A stretch of 64,000 nt of DNA from Isoetes taiwanensis. Lineage: Eukaryota; Streptophyta; Lycopodiopsida; Isoetales; Isoetaceae. Position numbers and translations under genes: made by a program. The stretch is taken from positions 10,310,081 through 10,374,080 of the forward strand of contig JAJEKV010000047.1 in assembly GCA_021234155.1 (NCBI GenBank), written 5' to 3'. Below the pieces are notes generated by a model. It had not been told where the DNA came from. It ran no database searches and worked only from the letters and a program-made list of their open reading frames with translations. Positions 22,213-34,261 of this stretch are shown piece by piece (position 1 is the first letter of the stretch; each line of letters opens with the position of its first letter).

Positions 22213-23410
22213 TTCTAGTCATCTCTTTGATGGCCTAGGATTTTACCATCAAATCTGTTGAGCAGCAGACAAAAAGCTATCTGGAGCTTTGCACAGACTA
22301 ATCTGGAGTGATCGAGATGTCCTTCATTTTTATTGCCTAATACTTCTGCATTTTATATCTAAGAGACCAAATTTAAGAGAGTAGGAATTTTCTCAACAAT
22401 CAAGCTGCTTGACAGAGAAATTCTCACAACAACCATCTTCAGTTAGTGCAATGGAAGAGTTGGAACAATTAAAAGAGAAAATTAGTGCCTTGTGTTGCAT
22501 GACTTTTTTAAAAGAGAAGGTTAATGTCATCTATTTTTTTATGGCGCTTATTTTTGTGCAGCCACATGGCATATGCCAATAATGCGGATTCACGCGGAAT
22601 GGAAATCGGTGCATCTATTTCGCCTAGCACGTAAACAACTGGAATTTTTTTAAGGTAAACAACAATTAAAGTAAACAACAATAGAGCTTTTTGCAGAGCT
22701 TTCTACAGAACTTCTTCGAGAGCTTCCAGATCTTATTGCAGAGGCGCGTAGGAGCTTCCAGATCTTATTGCAGAGATACGCACCTAACAGGCTGTCGCCG
22801 CCAATATACACACCTAGCAAAACTTCCTGTTGCAAAAGCTTCTTGTTGCCGCAAATACTTTTGAGCAAAGCGTCTTGTTGCCGCATATGTTTTTCAGCAG
22901 AGCTTCAACTTGTAAAGCTTATTAAGCTGGATTTTTGAGCCAAAACTTGCAAAACTTTCAATTCTTGAGCCAGACTAGTATGTCACGAGGATGTAACATT
23001 TGTGTTTAACATTAGTTTTCTTGAGATCAACGAAGTTAAATGATCATGAACTTATTCTTAGTTCGGAGCAGTATGTATCAAAAATTATGCACACATCCCT
23101 TCAGGACATTGGAGGGCAACCCTTCGTGCGCAGCACCTTGTTAAAATTAGTCGATTTCCTTTAACAATTTGATGTCCCTTTTTCTATAACAAGGTTTTAT
23201 AATAAGAAACCCCTTAAATCAGGTAATGGCCCTTCTATATTGAAGTTGCATTTTACATCTCGACCCCATCCGTTACTTCAATGCTTCAATGTTGTTTGGC
23301 TATTGGAAAAGTAATGCCTAATGGAAATGGTGTGCTTTCTTGTGCTCATCCATCAAGTCTCTTGAACTGCTTCCTCCAGCTTGTACCGTAACAATTCCTG
23401 TATATACACA
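22213..23410. other. intergenic DNA with short local repeats
   Basis: A 29-bp tandem duplication (GAGCTTCCAGATCTTATTGC at 22719 and 22748) is the only structure seen. No supported gene. Confidence 0.4.
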
Positions 23411-24360
23411 CAATAGGAAGCCTTCTCATTTCCAAGTAGCTCTTCTAGCAAATTGGGACTAAAAGCACAAGCCCCAAGTAATGGCAAATATCGTTGCCAT
23501 TAGTTTTATTTAGCTGCTGTTCATACGAGTAGGTTGTTTAACGATTTAGGCCCTTAAAGTTTATCTATGTTTGCTTTTGTTAGGGCCCGAAGGGCCCAAA
23601 TTTTTTTTTAATATAGCAATCAACACACAACTACCATTAACATTATTAACACAAACCATTGCATTTAACACGTTTAAATTAAAATCCCCCTTAAACCCCC
23701 TTTGGTTTGGGTGCATAACTACCATTAACATTATTAACACAAACCATTGCATTTAACACATTTAAATTAAAATCCCCCTAAAACCCCCTTTGGTTTGGGT
23801 GCATATTCACACGGGGGGTTACTCCGGGCAACGAGAGCTGTCGGATGGGCATATTTGCCCTTTATTCCAAGATCTGGACCGTACATAGCAATCCTCGTTT
23901 GTGGGGTATGCATGTACAAGTTTTTGTATACTGTATATTAAGGTTTGCAAAATACTATAAGGTTTGAGAGAATATACTTAATGGTGTTAATTTTATACAT
24001 GTATTGTAAATATATTTTTGGGGCTCTCATTTGCCCTCGTAACCCCGTGTGAATATGCACCCAAACCAAAGGGGGTTTAAGGGGGATTTTAATTTAAATG
24101 TGTTAAATGCAATGGTTTGTGTTAATAATGTTAATGGTAGTTGTGTGTTGATTGCTATATTAAAAAAAAAATTGGGCCCTTCGGGCCCTAACAAAAGCAA
24201 ACATAGATAAACTTTAAGGGCCTAAATCGTTAAACAACCTACTCGTATGAACAGCAGTTTAGTAAAACTAATGGCAACGATATTTGCCATTACTTGGGGC
24301 TTGTGCTTTTAGTCCCAATTTGCTAGAAGAGCTACTTGGAAATGAGAAGGCTTCCTATTG
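23411..24360. repeat. long near-perfect palindrome built from repeat R2
   Basis: The 306 bp at 23411-23716 are the reverse complement of 24055-24360 with very few differences and no visible gaps. Beyond that, an 88-bp tandem duplication sits in the left arm only (23629-23716 and 23717-23804). The arms then continue through CATATTCACACGGGG to GAGAGC, so the unpaired centre is only about 175 bp (23846-24020). Landmarks in each arm are the nested palindrome GGGCCCGAAGGGCCC and CCCCCTTTGGTTTGGGTGCA. The right half from about 24190 back to 23868 also exists as a single copy at 41692-42026. RNA from this region would form a long hairpin. Confidence 0.88.
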
Positions 24361-25535
24361 TGAAATGTAAATATGAAGCACAACAAAATTGGAACCAAGT
24401 ATGTATATATGTATGTATAATCCATAGTTTTAACAAATGACAGAATATATTCTCCAGCCATCCCCATTGGGCTGCATAAAAACATCATCATATACTCCCA
24501 GGGTAGAAAGCAAAGTAATAACCTAACGGTTCAAGAAGCATGGAGTATATTTTGTCCAACACACAATGCCTTCACAGTTGCCTCTTGTCCCTATGGTAAA
24601 TGTGAATGGATTGAAAAGCCATGCTACTGCAGATAACAGGTATTGCTTTTCTTTCATGCCATGTAACTTCAGTAAGGCATAAATAAAATTGCCCACCAAT
24701 AGGTCTGCATTATGTCACCACACTGTTTGTCTTAAATCTATGGAATAAAGCTAGGAAAATATTTGTTGAGTAAGTACATACCAGCTGATGAGAAAAGAAG
24801 CTTTCTGCAGGATCGATGCCACCATTCATTTGGAAGCAATATTACGGCCAGCAATGGAGAGTAACGATATGTATCAAAGAACAGTAGTTCATCTTTTAAA
24901 CCAAAGAATTACCTGCAGAAAGTGACAAAGAACTATCAGACATAAGGTTTTGAAAATGGGACATAAAGAATTGAATAAATTGCAAAGCTGATATTCTTTT
25001 GATGATTTGGGAATGCATATTAATCCATAACCATGTTTTACGCGATAGAGACTCACTGAAAAGGCTCTAGTTCTCCATGGTTTGTCTCATCGATTTCATG
25101 ACTTCAGCTCCTCCTCACCGACAGAATTCAAAAATCAAGGGAGATCTCTTTGTTGCTACACTTCTTATCTGTCTTCGCCAGAATAGTGCCCAAAATCTCT
25201 GCCTTAGCAATGTTTAAAGTAGCAGCTATAGAAATCGCCATGGATTATCAGCTCTAAGTGCCATTCGAAGTCCTCCAGCCACCAACAGTACCACGGCCAT
25301 TTTTTTCACATAAGTGCTACATTTTGGACATGTTGGATTGAACCTGAAGCAGATGAACAAATTTCAAGACCCTGCACAGCAAAAAACAAAGAGAACGTTC
25401 CTTCCATTGACTAAAGGCAAAAGACCTCTTCTCAAATCGTCGAAAGCTTCAAATCGTCTATCGCCTACAGCAGTTTCGCTTTCTGTTTCAAGCCCACTTC
25501 TCACATCCAATCTCTTCATACCAAATTCCACAGGC
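24361..25535. other. intergenic DNA, no supported gene
   Basis: No recognisable coding sequence. The right end leads into the ATL RING pseudogene and may contain its former promoter. Confidence 0.35.
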
Positions 25536-25536
25536 T

Positions 25537-25935
25537 GTGGAAGAACAAGGGATCGACAGCATGAAAGGGGTTCTTATTTTCGCCTTCGCTGTGTTCTGCG
25601 TTCTTTTCGTAATCCTGGCCGGTCTAAAAATGTCGTTGATTTGCACCAGATGCACGACCCAAGGATCCAGAGTTCCAGCAAACAGACAGAGGAGGCGGAG
25701 GGCCACTGCAGGAAACCCAGAATCGGGCGGAAAATTGGAGCTGGAAAAAGAAATCAGAGATTCTCTGCCTGTAACGGAAATTGAGAAAACAGAATGCAAA
25801 GAGGGTTTTGAATGCGCAGTATGCCTTACCGAATTTTCGCAGGGAGAAAAAGCCAGCATGCTGCCAAGCTGCAAGCATATTCCATAGCCGCTGCATAGAC
25901 GTCTGGTTCAAATTTCACGCTACCTGCCCCTTGTA
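25537..25935 (+). pseudogene. ATL-type RING-H2 ubiquitin ligase pseudogene
   Basis: The frame gives a hydrophobic membrane segment (GVLIFAFAVFCVLFVILAGL), then a basic linker and a GLD-like block (RDSLPVTEI). The first half of a RING-H2 finger follows: FECAVCLTEFSQGEKASMLP ending SCKH. The frame then shifts. The continuation FHSRCIDVWFKFHATCPL is read in another frame, and one more shift is needed to reach the final C-K. These are the features of the ATL family of membrane-anchored E3 ligases (membrane segment, GLD, C3H2C3 RING). Two frameshifts inside the zinc finger, each after conserved ligands, destroy the domain. The N-terminal ATG is not secure. Confidence 0.8.
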
Positions 25936-26042
25936 AGGAAAATTGGCCGAGTACCCTAAAAGGTTACCACAATTTTTTCCAACTATATGGAACTCTGCCG
26001 GATTTGAAAAGAATAGGATTCTTCGATCCCCCAAACCATTCT

Positions 26043-26288
26043 TTGCCCTAAAATGCTATCCACGAGGCGTGCATGTTCAACCTCTAAAATAAAAAGAGGG
26101 CTTTTGTTGTGAGCCCTTGGATGTTGGACCATTGAAAAAAAAAAGCTAAATCAACGACTAAGAAATGGTGCACTCTAGATGTACGCATTAGTACATCCAT
26201 TCGAATACGCCACGAAATCTTAGAAAAACCTTTGTGAAAAGCGTACAAAAACACAAAGAAAACCCCCTGTTATTATGCTACATATTAG
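26043..26288 (+). repeat. dispersed repeat R1, plus copy
   Basis: About 245 bp that match 39386-39624 in inverted orientation. Landmarks are CCCTAAAATGCTATCC, AAATAAAAAGAGGGCTTTTG, an A-run, AAGAAATGGTGCACTCTAGA, and the right terminus GTTATTATGCTACATATTA. A partial third copy lies at 846-970. The sharp common terminus suggests a transposon end. No coding capacity. Confidence 0.8.
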
Positions 26289-27033
26289 AACTCAATGAAA
26301 TCCATTAATATTTCTTCTATTTGCAATTTGTAATAGTTTCAAATAAAATCCAGCTTTAAAAAAACTCAATCACAACCTAGGAAAAAAATCGTTGATTGCC
26401 TTCCAGAGTTTCGAAGATTTCTTTTTAGGGCGAGTATCTGGATTTGCCAACAACGGATTTGGCAACAACTTCGATTAAGTCTGGTTAGATTCTAGGGCAT
26501 AATTTTGGTCAGCGGCTATGGCAGGCTTAGCTCTAGCTATGATAGAAGGTCTCGGCCATGACAGGTCAGTTTATTGATGAGTATGGAAGGGTTTGTAAAT
26601 TCGACTTCAAAAACACAGATGGTCTTCTACATTCAGAATGTAATCTTATCTTTAAGTCTACATTTGACCATATTTATCAGGTTTCAAGCAATAGGTTTTG
26701 CTTTTGAGCAATAGGTTTTGCTTCCTGGACGTCTGGCTTTATTTATAACTACAAAATACAGGCCCAGAATAATTTCAGGAAACCTATTACCTTAGTAGCA
26801 CAAAGGGCGTCCAGCACAAGTTTGGCAGTGGAAAATCTTTAGACAAGTATAGGACCACCTCTTATCTGCAGACACAACTGACTACTCTAATTTTGAGGTT
26901 TATCCTTGTCACACAAGGAGATTCAGTTTGAGGATCCACTCGTGGATACTAAAGTCTCCGTTGTACACAGTTCTTCGAACAGAATTAGGGACTTGAATTA
27001 GAGAAAGAAACTCAAGGAATTTTTTCCAGACTA
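26289..27033. other. pre-insertion flank of the nested retrotransposon, no gene
   Basis: Non-coding DNA ending in CCAGACTAGAATC at 27038. The sequence resumes at 42580 (GAATCTACCC) after the whole nested element. The two GAATC copies are the target-site duplication. Confidence 0.45.
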
Positions 27034-27038
27034 GAATC

Positions 27039-27366
27039 TGTCATGAACCTACTCGAAAACAAGGAAAAATACGTGGAAAATATGCAAGAAATATGCCAAG
27101 ATCGGCAAAGAATCTGATATATGAACAAGAATCAAGAATACAATGGCCCAAAGGCAAGCAGGAACACGAGACAGATGCCTAGAAGGCTCAAGACTGGCGT
27201 TGAACCGGAATGGTTCGACAAGAAGGAGGTGCTTCCTTATATATCTAAGCCAACGGTCAGGATCGCGCCACTCCAATGGACGAGATCGCGCCAAGTATCG
27301 CTCATGCATTTAGGTTCTAAAATATTCTAGAACCTCGTGGAGATAGTCCCACATATGAGGAAGACG
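27039..27366 (-). repeat. gypsy-1 3' LTR, distal part
   Basis: Matches 42060-42392 of the 5' LTR almost base for base (TGTCATGAACCTACTCG, AAGACTGGCGTTGAACCG, GGTTCTARAATATTCTAGAA). It breaks off at 27366 in AAGACG, where the CACTA-like element begins. The LTR continues at 37384. It contains a TATATATC stretch at 27237-27246 that on the minus strand could be the LTR promoter TATA box. Confidence 0.88.
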
Positions 27367-27389
27367 CACAACAACCCCAATACTGGGTC

Positions 27390-27960
27390 CACATGTTTTT
27401 CACTGTGGTTTTTGCCAAAAAATCTACGTGTTGATTTTTGTCCGATTTTGCTAGAAACAACGTGTAGTTTTTAGTCAAACTTTTATACGTGTAGTTTTTT
27501 TTGTAAAAACTCTACGTGTAGAATTTTGTCAAAATTATCTACATGTAGGAATTACATGTGTTTCGACGTGTTGCTTTTTGAAAGTAGCTGTAGTTTTCAG
27601 GTGTTGCTTTTGTGAAAAAAAATACATGTGGTTGTTAATAAAATTTACAAAGTCCACATGTTGTTTTTAACTGTTGTTTTCAAAAAAACTACACTGAAAA
27701 ACTACGTAGCGAATTTTGTCCGACTTTGCTAGAAACTACATGTAGTTGTCTACATTTTTTTTTTCTATATTGTTTTCATATCTTGGTTTCCCAAAAAAAA
27801 TGATATGTGGTTTTAAGAAAAAAATGTGGTTATTTAAAAATAGGTGTTGTTTTTCGAGTATTGTTTTACATAAAATCCACAGATGGTTTCATAGAAATAA
27901 ATACTTATCAAAAAACTAACACGTCATTTCTTAAAAGTAGTGGTTGTTTCACGTGTCATT
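27390..27960. repeat. left subterminal repeat array of the CACTA-like element
   Basis: Many degenerate copies of CTACGTGTAGTTTTT, CTACATGTAG and GTGTTGTTTTT separated by 10-40 bp. The reverse complement, AAAAACTACACSTAG, is the motif of the right array. In characterised CACTA elements such motifs bind the element's own protein. Binding here is inferred. Confidence 0.75.
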
Positions 27961-28427
27961 TTTGCAGAAAAAATAAAAAAAACCACCCATAGGATTTTAA
28001 AATTGACAAAAAGAACACGTGCTTTTTACCGTTTACTATATTACCTAGTAAATAATATTGTGAATTTATTACTTGCTTTTGCTTTTGCTTTGGTTGTTCT
28101 TGAGTTCTCTTTTAAAGAATGCCTTTCGGGAATCGAATACAAATAAGTCCATTAGGCATGGTAGTTCTTAAAGCATGAGAGTTGTGCCTTCCATAGTCTT
28201 CTTTTATGTTTGTTCTTATTTGTAGTTATTAATGTATAGAGTTCCCGCTTTCAATGTTTCTAAAGTTTTTGTGATTCTAGGCACAGTAAGCTAGATAAAA
28301 ACAATTACTAACTAAAGAAACAACAGATGACAAGCATCCAATTTAGTAGTATTTCTAAACTTGTGTAGCATTTCTAATCACTCAATCTAAGAAGTACTCT
28401 AGAACATGTGGACTAGTGCATTCTTAC

Positions 28428-28614
28428 CTGCTGACTTGAGGTCTCGAGGTCCTGGAACATTGATAAGAAGCCAATGTAAGTGTTCCATGTTTGATACATC
28501 TTCCTTAGTTCTAGCATCTGTATCAACCAGTAATACTGTATACAGATTGCCTAGCATCACGAATGCTCCTTTAATCTCCATTTTAGAAGGATTCTTTACT
28601 GCTTCTTCATTCAA
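28428..28614 (-). pseudogene. PEBP-family exon fragment inside the CACTA-like element
   Basis: The minus-strand frame reads MEIKGAFVMLGNLYTVLLVD, TDARTKEDVSNMEHLHWLLI and NVPGPRDLKSA. It then meets a consensus donor (CAG|GTAAGA at 28430-28423). LYTVLLVDTDA...HLHWLLINVPG is the core of the phosphatidylethanolamine-binding protein fold (family pattern 'YTLVMVDPDAP...YLHWLVTNIPG'). That fold is shared by FT/TFL1/MFT-type regulators, but also by other PEBPs. The D-P-D-A-P ligand loop is changed to D-T-D-A-R, which weakens any FT-type assignment. No other exon of a PEBP gene was recognised nearby. An isolated exon with an intact donor inside a transposon indicates capture of genomic DNA. Whether it is transcribed is unknown. 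Confidence 0.62.
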
Positions 28615-30530
28615 TTGTTTTCCTGCGTTCTACCTAGCAACGGAAAGAAAAATCTAAGTAAAAACAAAGCACCACATAGACATGATTAACAAACCTGAAT
28701 TAGAGGTACAGACTCGAAAATCACATGCAACATATTGGCTCTTTAAGCTCGAAAATCACATGTAACAGATTAGCTCTTCAAGCCATACTTGCATGACACC
28801 ATTTATGACTTTTCCTCTGCCCCCTCGAGGGATGACATAGATATCACATCTGATGATTCTTGGCTAATGTCCTGAACTGCAAAAAGGAGATCAGAAAGCT
28901 CTAGTATATAGAACAAATAAAGAAAAGATGTAGAGGTTCCAAACATTAAGAAATACTTACATCTCTCACCTGCAAATGACGTTTACTGATCCCCCCATCC
29001 ATAAAGAAGGCACGAATACCACCAAATAATCCTGCCTTTACTCGCTTTAGAAAATCAAATCTGAGACGGTTTTTCTACTTCCTGCAAGATTTTCCTTAGG
29101 AATATTTTATATGTAGGCTTGTTTAAACTGCAATCGATTGCAGAAGCAGCCCTATCTATGAACTTTCCTAGTTATTCTGGCTCATTTCATGCCCACCATG
29201 CAAGTGCAGATGTCTATACATGGTTTGAGGGTTTGGCAGGGATGCAGAATGGACTTGCTGAGATACAGAATGGATTGGGGATGCAACAACATGTGACAAG
29301 AACTACTGACCTTATACATTCGTATTCCAATTAGTAATGAACTGTCTGCAACAAGAAGTAAGATGGCCAAGATGATGGAAAACATGGAGCAGTCTGTGAA
29401 AAATTATGTGTAGCAACATCTCTGAATTAAAGGCAAAGAATAACTCCATGAGAGAAAGTTATAACAATCAAGGCAAGCAGATATGCTAGTGAATATGATG
29501 GAGACAGAGAAGATATCCATGTATCAATTCTCTGCAATTTTTGGCAATGCTTCTCTTCTTCTGCCATCAGAATGCAGGCGAAACAGGGGAACAAAACTTT
29601 GGAGGCTGAAACAGGGAACAAGTTATTGGAGATGAAACAAGCTTTGGAGGCAAGACAAGCTCTGGACAAGCACCACCAAATCCGTCACAGAGCTTTTGAA
29701 GAGATTTGGAAAGGATAAGCTATAAGGGCAGATTTAGAAAGCTCGTTACCTGTGTGGTGACGTTTTGAAGGCCGAAAGATCTGGCCACAGTGGCTGCTGT
29801 GGCCTCAGTGGCTGCTAAAGCTTACCTCCGAGCATGGATTTGGCCATAGTGGAGATGAATCTGGCCGCAATGGGTCTGGCCACAGTGGAGAAGGAGGCCA
29901 TGGGTATGAATTTTAGCGGCAAAGCTTAGGAGCCAAAAATCCTGGAAACAAACAATGGTTCAATTTTCGGCCAATGGAATGCGAGGACGAAGATCACAAT
30001 CGCGACCATTTATTTCCCGAATCATCTTGGCCGTTCCTTTTTTTTTTAATATAGACGTTGTTAGCTTATGTTCATGTTAAACGGTTTAGTTGGGTTTTTT
30101 AACCATGTTTTGTGACTGCACACTATTACAAAGGGATGGTCTTGTAACAAATGTCTTGTTCGAGAGTATATTGCTGTTTATATCACTTCCACGTAATATA
30201 AATATGTTGTTAGGAAACATGTTGTAGAAATAGTTGTGGCGTGGACCAAAAAAATGTGATGTGCAAGCGGGAAAAAAATCCACATCAGTAGGTAAGATCG
30301 GGATGGAGGGCTAAGATATTTTGACGCATAGAGCAATTTGGCCCCTGCACTTCCAATGAATGATTTTCTAGGACAGCTCAGCACCGAGCTTCCGTCTGCA
30401 CGGGATCAGCATGTATCCACCCATCAATTCAATAAACTTGCAAATCTTGACAAATATCATATCCAATTCTCGAGCTCTCTGCAATGAGACCATTGCAAGA
30501 ATGGGAGGCGCTTATGTGTTAGTCATATAA
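28615..30530. other. internal region of the CACTA-like element, no supported gene
   Basis: Only short frames without recognisable similarity. The stretch 29180-29700 has short Met/Gln/Gly-rich repeats (ATGCAGAATGGACTTGC, GATACAGAATGGATTGG, ACAGGGAACAAGTTATTGG) that might be degraded coding sequence. I cannot name it. Confidence 0.35.
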
Positions 30531-30538
30531 TGTGGCGT

Positions 30539-31070
30539 GCCACATCTTCCAAAAAAATGACATGTCATTATGGTGAATATGCTTCTTCTAACAAGTTGCA
30601 AATTGCGTAGGCAAATTCTTCATTTTTCTATCCCTTCATCTTTTGACACGTCATCACTCATAGTTGCCATCTCGCATGCTCATGCCATGTCATCACCCAT
30701 AACTTTTGTAAAAGTCACATTTTCAAAAAGAAAGAAGTTTTCTCTCTATTATGGCATCATTTCCGGTGCCACATCACCTTGCTTGCCACTATTACCTACT
30801 TATTACACTAAAGAAATCTTCCTTTTCTTTTAATTGGCCTAGTCATTTTCTATCTAAAGTGCATAAATGCTTAGTCATCATGCCACATAGCACACTATCC
30901 AAAGGAATGCCATGTCACCATGGAGAAATATGTTTTTTTTTTAAAGTTCTCTAGGCAAATTCTTTGTTTTTCCACCCGTTCATCTTTTGGCATCTCAGCA
31001 CTCATCTTTACCACCTCACCATACACATGCCATGTCATCTTCCATAATTTTTGCAAAGAACAAATTTTGC
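30539..31070 (+). repeat. direct repeat of about 180 bp, spaced 350 bp
   Basis: A block running from a CATCTTCCAAAAAAATGACA-like start through GGCAAATTCTT, TTCATCTTTTG, CACTCAT and CATGCCATGTCAT occurs near 30540 and again near 30889, moderately diverged. Non-coding. Confidence 0.6.
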
Positions 31071-32276
31071 AATCTCTCATAGCAACTATTCGTATCTGTA
31101 TGCTTCAAAATTTTCAAAATAACCAGTCCAAACTCATATTGCAGACTTTTGCATGTTGTTTGAGACTATTCTTGATTTTTTTTGCAAATCAGTGCACAAA
31201 TTTGACCACGTGCCCCATATCACAACTCCTTTTGGCACATCTCGGCTTTGGAATTTCTCAAAAACTCCATTGGCAACTCAAAACCCTCATTTAGTTTGAC
31301 CAAATTTTGCATCGACTTTGAACTCGAATATCTCACAGATCTGAGCTCAGAATTTGCCAAGGTTTTCACCATTGCTTTCCAACAACTTTTTTCTATCAGT
31401 ATGAGTAATCAATAATCAAGAATCTCTGCATGCCACCTCGATTTGAGTATTGCTACCATTTTCTAGAAATGGGAAAGGTATGAACATATGAACTTTTGAG
31501 CTTTTTGAGGCATAGTTTCAAGTTGGCTTTTTGTGTTTGACTGGTAAGCCAGTTTGAGGGTCAACATCATGTTAGGACATATTCAGACCTATATCAGTTG
31601 AAGTTATGCAAAAATACCCTTATCAAGTTCAAGATCTATACTTGCTGATTTTCTGTGACAGTTCACTGACAAAATTTTGGATCCAATTTAAACTCATTCT
31701 TCTCCATCATCCCAGTTCCAAATTAGGCAAAGTTTTTTCTCACATGTTCCTACAACTTTTCTCTGATAGTTGTTTCAAAAATCATGTAAAGTTGTTCAGT
31801 TAAACTCGAGATATCATCATTTGAATGTGCAGATATTGTTTTGTTCCAGGGTAGTGCACTGGCCAAATTTTCCTCCAACTTTGAACTCGATTTTCTCGGA
31901 CATTTCAGAAACATTGCATAAATTTGGATAAAGATTGGTTGCCTTAAATCCTGACAGTAATACGCTTGCTGCTCTCTTTTTGTTTGGGTCCCATAGGCCA
32001 ATTTGTCTCCGTGGACAATAAAAAATCTATTCTATTCTATTCTAAAACAACCTGGAGGTTCTAAAACACCATATCCATATCAAAGCATGCATATGAACTA
32101 ACACACCTGAGAAGTGCCACCTTATATACGCATATCCCAAAATGATTCAGTAGGCATGGGAGAGGAAGACAAGCCACATGATTAGATTTTTTAGGATGTA
32201 TTAGAAATTATGACAAGGTCAATAATTCCAACTTTTTTGAACGCTTCTATTCATGTCAATATGTATACAATTAGCT
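31071..32276. other. internal region of the CACTA-like element, no supported gene
   Basis: Recurring phrases such as TTTGAACTCGA, TTCTCGGACAT and CAATTTAAACTC suggest more diverged internal repeats, but no clean period. No supported coding sequence. Confidence 0.35.
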
Positions 32277-33690
32277 CTTGATTTCTAATTGCCACAATGG
32301 GACGAAAATAGATCCAAACCCATGTCCGTCAATTCCTATTGCTTTGTGTCTTTAACTGCAACTTCTCGATCATGTCCCAAGTGCAAATGACCAAAACTCG
32401 ATCTCCATAACGTAAAACCTACAATAACCTAGCACCACATAGGGTTTACGTTTCTGAGGTCGAAATGTGGTTGTTTTTATAGATAACTAGGTGCACCATT
32501 TTTGAGCATGCATGCAGGGCTATGGCAATTGAAATAACAAAGTTTGGATCTATCGGCCATCCTGAACGATCCTAAATAATCTTGCTACTACAAAAGGCGC
32601 TCTTGAATTCTAATTGCCACACTGGGAGGAGGATAAATCTAAACCCCATTCTGTCAGTTCCTATTGCTTCGCAACTTCAACTACAACTTCTCGACCATGA
32701 CCCAAGTGCAAACGACCAAAACTCAACCTTGATAACGTAAACTCTACAATAACCTAGCAACACATAGGGTTTATGTTTTGGAGGCCGAAACATGATTGTT
32801 TTTATAGATAACTAGTTGCACTATTTAGAAATATATATATATAGAGCTATGGCAGCTGAAATAATGTAGTTTGAATATATTGGCCATCCCGAACGATCCC
32901 AAACAATCTTTCTATTGTAAAAGGCGCTCTTGAATTCTAATTGCCACACTGGGAGGAGGATAAATCTAAACCCCATTCTGTCAGTTCTCATTAGGGTTTT
33001 TTTTAGATTAAAAAAGGGCCTTCAAAACATGCCAACTAAGCCAAATGAAGATAAATGAACTACCAATCAGAAATCAGAGCCTGAGGGTCCAGTCAGCAAA
33101 ACTGTTATAACTAACTCTCTGAATCACATTTTCTAGCATAACTATTGATAGAAAAGTCCAAATGAGCGTTCGTTTAGTGCAATAGATAGATCTCGTTTAG
33201 ATCTTTCCAACCTTAGGTGCTTTGCACATATTTTAATCACTTATGATTGTCAAAACTCTAAAAAATATATTTTTTACCATTTTTTTACTATCATACGGGG
33301 CTAAAAGATATGCAAACCACCAAGGTTGGAAAGATCTCAATGAATTCTATCTATTGCACTAAACAAAAGCTCATTTGGACTTTTCTATCAACACTTATGC
33401 TAGAAAATGTGATCCAGTGAGTTAGTTATAACTGTTTTGCTGACTGGATTACCAGTTCTGTTTTCTGATTGGTAGTTCATATAGCTTAGTCAGCAGTTCT
33501 TAGAAGGCCCTTTTATGATCTCAAAAAATCCCTAATGTATTGCTTCACATTTTCAACTGCAGCTTTTGGACTATGTCCCAAGTGCAACCGAGCAAAACAC
33601 AACCTCCATAAAGTAAACCCTTCAATAACCTAGCGACACATAGGGTTTACATTTCGGAGGCCATATCCTAGTCAGATTCGACTAGAATCT
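32277..33690 (+). repeat. 326-bp tandem repeat, third copy split by a MITE
   Basis: Units start at 32277, 32602 and 32929 (CTTGAWTTCTAATTGCCAC), spacings 325 and 327. Each contains CAACTTCTCGA(T/C)CATG, CAAGTGCAAAYGACCAAAAC, CATAGGGTTTA(C/T)GTTT and GGCCATCC(T/C)GAACGAT. The third unit stops at TCTGTCAGTTCTC (32989) and resumes at TATTGCTTCACA (33538) after the foldback MITE. Confidence 0.85.
32990..33536. mobile_element. 547-bp foldback MITE inserted in the tandem repeat
   Basis: The two halves are reverse complements over about 220 bp each: CATTAGGGTTTTTTTTAGAT, AAAAAGGGCCTTC, ACCAATCAGAAA, CCAGTCAGCAAAAC and GATAGAAAAGTCCAAATGAG on the left, all mirrored on the right. The ends (ATTAGGG...CCCTAAT) cut the 326-bp unit cleanly. 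No coding capacity. Superfamily and target-site duplication are uncertain. Confidence 0.82.
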
Positions 33691-34261
33691 TGCATAATGT
33701 CATCACATAGAGTGAGGGTGTTGATGCCAGAAGATGGACCCTTAAAACACTCCGGAAGCAGTTCACCCCAAAGGCCCTCTCTCGAAGGCCCCTGGCCACG
33801 GACGGGCAACTCTCCCACTTCAGGACTATGAACTGGCTATGCCAGTGGACTCAGAACGTCGACATTACCCTAGGGACCAAGTTTCATTGGCAGAAGACCA
33901 CCCCTTCTCCAAGAACTGCCAAAGTAGCTCATGTCCAACATGTTCGTAATCAATTGGCCTAGGAGGTGGTTGCGGATAATGCCATGTCGCGCTTTCGTGT
34001 CTCTTTCGTTACAAAACATGATCGTGTAACTTGGTCCCTAGGGTAATTTCGCTACTCCGGATGACATGGCAAAGTCGAATCTCCACTGCGGTGCCTTTGT
34101 ACTGCCCAAACGACGAAACACTTGGGTTTCTACATGGGTCGCTCGCAGGACGCTTCGCGGTTTGATAAGTTCTCCAAGACTGATCATGAATTCTTTTGAA
34201 CCTGCTCAAAGCTTGTTCCTTGAAAGGAGGATTCAATAGACGGTTAAAAAAACCAAGCTCT
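33691..34261. other. GC-richer unique segment in the CACTA-like element
   Basis: A stretch with higher GC than its neighbours and a spaced inverted repeat ACCCTAGGGACCAAGTT (33870-33886) / AACTTGGTCCCTAGGGT (34029-34045). Partial open frames exist on both strands, but no domain is recognised. It could be a captured gene fragment. Confidence 0.35.

Noticed and set aside
28428-28614. FT or TFL1 flowering regulator gene
   Set aside because: Only one exon, the D-P-D-A-P loop is altered, and it sits inside a transposon. Only the PEBP superfamily can be supported.
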